From NCBI GenBank assembly GCA_031284085.1, contig JAITAM010000027.1, positions 1 to 9,325 of the forward strand: a DNA stretch of 9,325 nt, read 5' to 3'. A program made the position numbers and the translations under genes. The stretch is from Spirochaetaceae bacterium (GTDB taxonomy: Bacteria > Spirochaetota > Spirochaetia > Treponematales > Breznakiellaceae). The notes beneath the pieces are model-generated. The model worked only from the letters and a program-made list of their open reading frames with translations, was not told the origin of the DNA and searched no databases. Of this stretch, positions 7,305 through 9,325 are shown in pieces; position 1 is the stretch's first letter; each line of letters opens with the position of its first letter.

Positions 7305-7808
7305 TTACCGTAGTGAACTAGCTTGTTGTCGGGTTGCTTTTTGCCAAAATTGGCTACGTCCTATGCCAAGGAACAATTCGCCTCGCATTTCTAGCGTGTC
7401 TACTTTATACTTAGAACCATCTTCTTTATGGAAGATAATCTTGCATTGGTACATATTCCCATCATTTGGATCAATGATATTACCACCGCTCCATTGACCC
7501 GGCTTATCCATTTTCAAACCGAAAATCCATGGCTGCCCAATTACCGGCAGCTGGTTTACCTTTCCGGCAACTGGGAAGCCTTTGTAACTTTCTTTGCATT
7601 TAACAGCAATTTCAGTCTGGGGTTTTCCATACAACGATAAGATTTTTCCGTACAAAACGTTGTTCTGCACATAAATCTCCCAACCGGCAGTCTGCAAGCC
7701 GGTTTTATCGTCCCAACTAATCCAGAATCCTTCAACCAGATCTGCCGCCAAGCAGCCTGCTGCACTTAAAAATATACATAAACAGCTTAAAAGTATCTTT
7801 TTTACCAT
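7305..7808 (-). CDS. DUF2147 family secreted protein
   Basis: The 167-residue protein starts with a signal peptide: VKK, a hydrophobic stretch (5-17), then GCLAAD. The mature part matches DUF2147, a small predicted periplasmic family of unknown function. Family landmarks are GFW near the start of the mature region (27-29), LPVIGQPWIFGLK (87-99), WSGGNIIDPNDGNMY (106-120) and LEMRGELFLGIGRSQFW (139-155). Cleavage near residues 21-22 by signal peptidase I seems likely. A Cys at residue 19 would allow lipid attachment only under the relaxed spirochaetal lipobox, because AAGC lacks the usual Leu at -3. The ATG at 7808 is about 22 bases after the predicted transcription start and has only a weak GAGAG ribosome site. 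It is first in a probable operon with the chemoreceptor and glyA. The function is not known and I do not infer one. Confidence 0.88.
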   Translation of the reverse strand: MVKKILLSCLCIFLSAAGCLAADLVEGFWISWDDKTGLQTAGWEIYVQNNVLYGKILSLYGKPQTEIAVKCKESYKGFPVAGKVNQLPVIGQPWIFGLKMDKPGQWSGGNIIDPNDGNMYQCKIIFHKEDGSKYKVDTLEMRGELFLGIGRSQFWQKATRQQASSLR

Positions 7809-7837
7809 GATATGCTCTCATATATTATGTATAGTTC

Positions 7838-7866
7838 AGTGTACCAGTATGAGGTGAAACTGTCAA
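7838..7866 (-). promoter_or_regulatory. Sigma-70-type promoter of the DUF2147-MCP-glyA operon
   Basis: On the minus strand a perfect TTGACA -35 box (7866-7861) is followed by a 17-bp spacer and the -10 box TACACT (7843-7838). Transcription would begin near 7831, giving a leader of about 22 bases before the DUF2147 ATG. No other equally good promoter is visible before the chemoreceptor or glyA. Confidence 0.75.
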
Positions 7867-7913
7867 TAGAAGATTGATAAAATCCTCCCCTTCTCATGGC
7901 AGCGCCTCCCCTC

Positions 7914-7942
7914 TTTTCAATATAGATAAAAAAGTGTATAAA
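7914..7942 (+). promoter_or_regulatory. Promoter of the bioY-ATPase operon
   Basis: TTTTCA (7914-7919), a 17-bp spacer and TATAAA (7937-7942) form a plausible plus-strand promoter. Its start point near 7949 would leave a leader of about 40 bases. It is back to back with the DUF2147 promoter, with about 47 bp between the two -35 boxes. A weak palindrome (TTGT-N7-ACAA, 7947-7961) overlaps the expected start point and could be an operator. Confidence 0.55.
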
Positions 7943-7988
7943 GGCTTTGTTTCCAACACAAGAGAAAATAAAACAGAGGAGAGAAATC

Positions 7989-8561
7989 TTGGAACAGAGT
8001 ATTACAACTCGTAGAAAAATGACGATCCGGCTTAGCCTTGTGGCTCTTTTTGCCGCCCTTACCGCTGCCGGGACCTTTATCGCAATTCCTTTGCCTGTCT
8101 CGCCAGTACCAATAGTGCTGCAGAACCTTTTTGCAGTGCTGTCCGGCTTGCTTTTGGGACCGGCATTGGGCAGCGGCGCGGTAGGACTTTTCCTCATCGC
8201 AGGCACTATAGGACTCCCGATCTTTTCAGGAGCCTCAGGCGGCATTGCACATTTCCTTAAACCTTCCGGAGGCTATCTTCCCGGCTACCTGTTGGCGGCG
8301 CTCTGCGCCGGCCTTATTGTAGGCACTCCGCGTTCCGGGCAGAAAACACCGCTCTGGCGGATCATTGTAGCAACTATCAGCGGCTTTCTGATTATCTATC
8401 TGCCGGGCGTACCGTGGCTTAAAGTAGTGCTTGACACTTCATGGGCAAAGGCGGTTGCCGTAGGCTTTGTCCCCTATATTATAGGAGATTTTATTAAGGC
8501 AGTAGTCGCCGTGCTTATTACAAGCCGGTTGCGCAAAGTGGTCGGAGACAACCTCGGCTAA
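7989..8561 (+). CDS. bioY: Biotin ECF transporter S component BioY
   Basis: BioY is the membrane substrate-binding subunit of the biotin energy-coupling-factor importer. The 190-residue product is mostly hydrophobic, with about six membrane segments. It carries family features: the N-terminal helix followed by PLPVSPVPIVLQN, the FLKPSGGYLPGY motif in the biotin-binding region, and the C-terminal PYIIGDFIKAVVAVLI segment. I chose TTG at 7989 because AGGAG (7977-7981) lies seven bases upstream and the resulting length fits the family. An in-frame TTG at 7947 would add 14 residues without a ribosome site and would lie almost on the predicted transcription start. ATG at 8019 has a poorer ribosome site and would shorten the N-terminus by ten residues. 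The stop overlaps the start of an ABC ATPase gene (TAATG). This suggests that the organism takes up biotin, with or without its own synthesis. Confidence 0.92.
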   Translation: MEQSITTRRKMTIRLSLVALFAALTAAGTFIAIPLPVSPVPIVLQNLFAVLSGLLLGPALGSGAVGLFLIAGTIGLPIFSGASGGIAHFLKPSGGYLPGYLLAALCAGLIVGTPRSGQKTPLWRIIVATISGFLIIYLPGVPWLKVVLDTSWAKAVAVGFVPYIIGDFIKAVVAVLITSRLRKVVGDNLG

Positions 8562-9322
8562 TGCCCCATGCCGCCCCTCTTTTCAGCGTTCGAGGGCTTT
8601 CAAAAGTTTTTGACGGTACGACTGCGATTTGCAGCATTGACCTTGATATTCTTGAAGGACAGTGCCTTCTGATCGCAGGCTCAAACGGATCCGGCAAGAC
8701 CGTCTTGGTGCGTATGCTTATAGGGCTTATGGATCCGAGTGCCGGCACTATTTTGTTTAGAGGAAAAGCGCTTGATCGGAGTATTCGGCACGAAGTTGGT
8801 ATGATATTCCAAGATGCAGATGCCCAGATTATTGGAGAGACGGTTGCGGAAGATACGGCTTTTGGTCCAAAAAACCTACGGATGACTAAGAGCACTATAA
8901 CCGAGCGGGTGCGGGCGGCGCTTGAGGCGATGAGTTTAATAGAAAAAAGTGATTTTTTAGCGCAGCATCTGTCCGGCGGTGAAAAGCGCCGTCTTGCAAT
9001 AGCCGGTGTGCTTGCGATGGGCTGTAGTACTATTATTATGGATGAGCCTTTTGCCAATCTCGATTGGTGTTCTGTTGTGTCAACGGTGCGCACTATCGGC
9101 AGGCTGAAAGCCGAAGGCAAGACCCTCATTATTTTGACCCATGAATTAGAAAAAGTACTTGCACTTGCCGACCGGCTGGTCATTCTGCACCGCGGCATTG
9201 TGCGTGAAGATGGAGAGCCTGAGGCGGTGCTCAACCGTCTTGATCCGTCTTGCGGCGTGCGTGATCCGCGCCACAGCTACCTAAGCGTTGCGGATTGCAT
9301 CTGGGACACAATCACCCCCTAA
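8561..9322 (+). CDS. bioM: ECF-type ABC transporter ATP-binding protein, probably the BioM/EcfA partner of BioY
   Basis: This 253-residue cytoplasmic ATPase belongs to the CbiO/BioM/EcfA group that powers ECF importers. All nucleotide-binding motifs are intact: Walker A GSNGSGKT (40-47), Q-loop Q84 in IFQDADAQI, signature LSGGEKRR (137-144), Walker B TIIMDEP (157-163, with catalytic E162), and the switch H194 in ILTHE. The Q-loop run FQDADAQIIGETVAEDTAFGP is typical of ECF ATPases, which contact the coupling subunit there. The ATG overlaps the bioY stop by one base (TAATG) and no good ribosome site lies at normal distance, so translation is probably coupled to bioY. The stop is three bases from the window edge; a BioN/EcfT gene is expected next. 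The symbol rests on linkage to bioY, since the protein could also serve other S components. Confidence 0.9.
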   Translation: MPHAAPLFSVRGLSKVFDGTTAICSIDLDILEGQCLLIAGSNGSGKTVLVRMLIGLMDPSAGTILFRGKALDRSIRHEVGMIFQDADAQIIGETVAEDTAFGPKNLRMTKSTITERVRAALEAMSLIEKSDFLAQHLSGGEKRRLAIAGVLAMGCSTIIMDEPFANLDWCSVVSTVRTIGRLKAEGKTLIILTHELEKVLALADRLVILHRGIVREDGEPEAVLNRLDPSCGVRDPRHSYLSVADCIWDTITP

Positions 9323-9325
9323 ACC

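Noticed and set aside
7734..7808. Lipoprotein signal in the DUF2147 protein
   Set aside because: The sequence before Cys19 (SAAGC) lacks the usual Leu/Val/Ile at -3; a signal peptidase I site near LAAD fits equally well. Lipidation remains possible only under relaxed spirochaetal rules.
7947..7988. Upstream TTG start for bioY
   Set aside because: It has no ribosome site, coincides with the predicted transcription start and adds a charged 14-residue leader not typical of BioY. TTG at 7989 has AGGAG at ideal distance.
7802..8245. 147-residue minus-strand open frame crossing the divergent promoter region and bioY
   Set aside because: It covers both predicted promoters and the start of bioY, and its sequence (Pro/Ala/Lys/Arg-rich, then Phe/Ile/Tyr-rich) looks like a shadow frame.
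8518..9234. 238-residue open frame on the minus strand
   Set aside because: It is antisense to the ABC ATPase, which has every nucleotide-binding motif intact. The antisense product is Ser/Arg/Ile-rich with no recognisable motif, as expected from a shadow frame.

Overview
The window looks like a chromosomal segment from a spirochaete, most probably a Treponema. This is inferred from protein character: a long-form serine hydroxymethyltransferase with an internal insertion, a GH13 protein of 1174 residues, a membrane chemoreceptor, and a biotin-salvage ECF transporter. No rRNA or marker gene confirms the genus.

Positions 1-624 hold the 3' end of a plus-strand guaA (GMP synthase), then a short intergenic array of 23-bp units, each carrying a small inverted repeat. 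A decayed IS5-family insertion sequence abuts the array. Both imperfect ends of the IS survive, but only the C-terminal part of its transposase remains.

Positions 625-4149 (minus) are one long alpha-amylase-family (GH13) gene, apparently with its own promoter so close to the ATG that the mRNA may be leaderless. Positions 4150-4339 hold that promoter and an intrinsic terminator closing the next unit upstream.

Positions 4340-7808 (minus) read as one operon in the order DUF2147 secreted protein, methyl-accepting chemotaxis protein, glyA. A good sigma-70-type promoter (TTGACA, 17 bp, TACACT) precedes it, gaps are 45 and 16 bp, both downstream genes have strong Shine-Dalgarno sites, and a hairpin plus T-run follows glyA.

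Positions 7809-7988 are a divergent promoter region. On the plus strand, bioY (best start TTG at 7989) and an ECF-type ABC ATPase gene overlap by one base (TAATG). They are the substrate-binding and one energising subunit of a biotin importer. The transmembrane coupling subunit (BioN/EcfT) is not in the window and would be expected just beyond the right edge.

Most of the window is ordinary housekeeping and transport. The points most worth a second look are the hairpin repeat array and its junction with the IS, the unusual GH13 protein with Pro in place of the conserved region IV His, and the pairing of a sensor-less chemoreceptor with glyA. I saw no convincing undescribed defence or mobile system.
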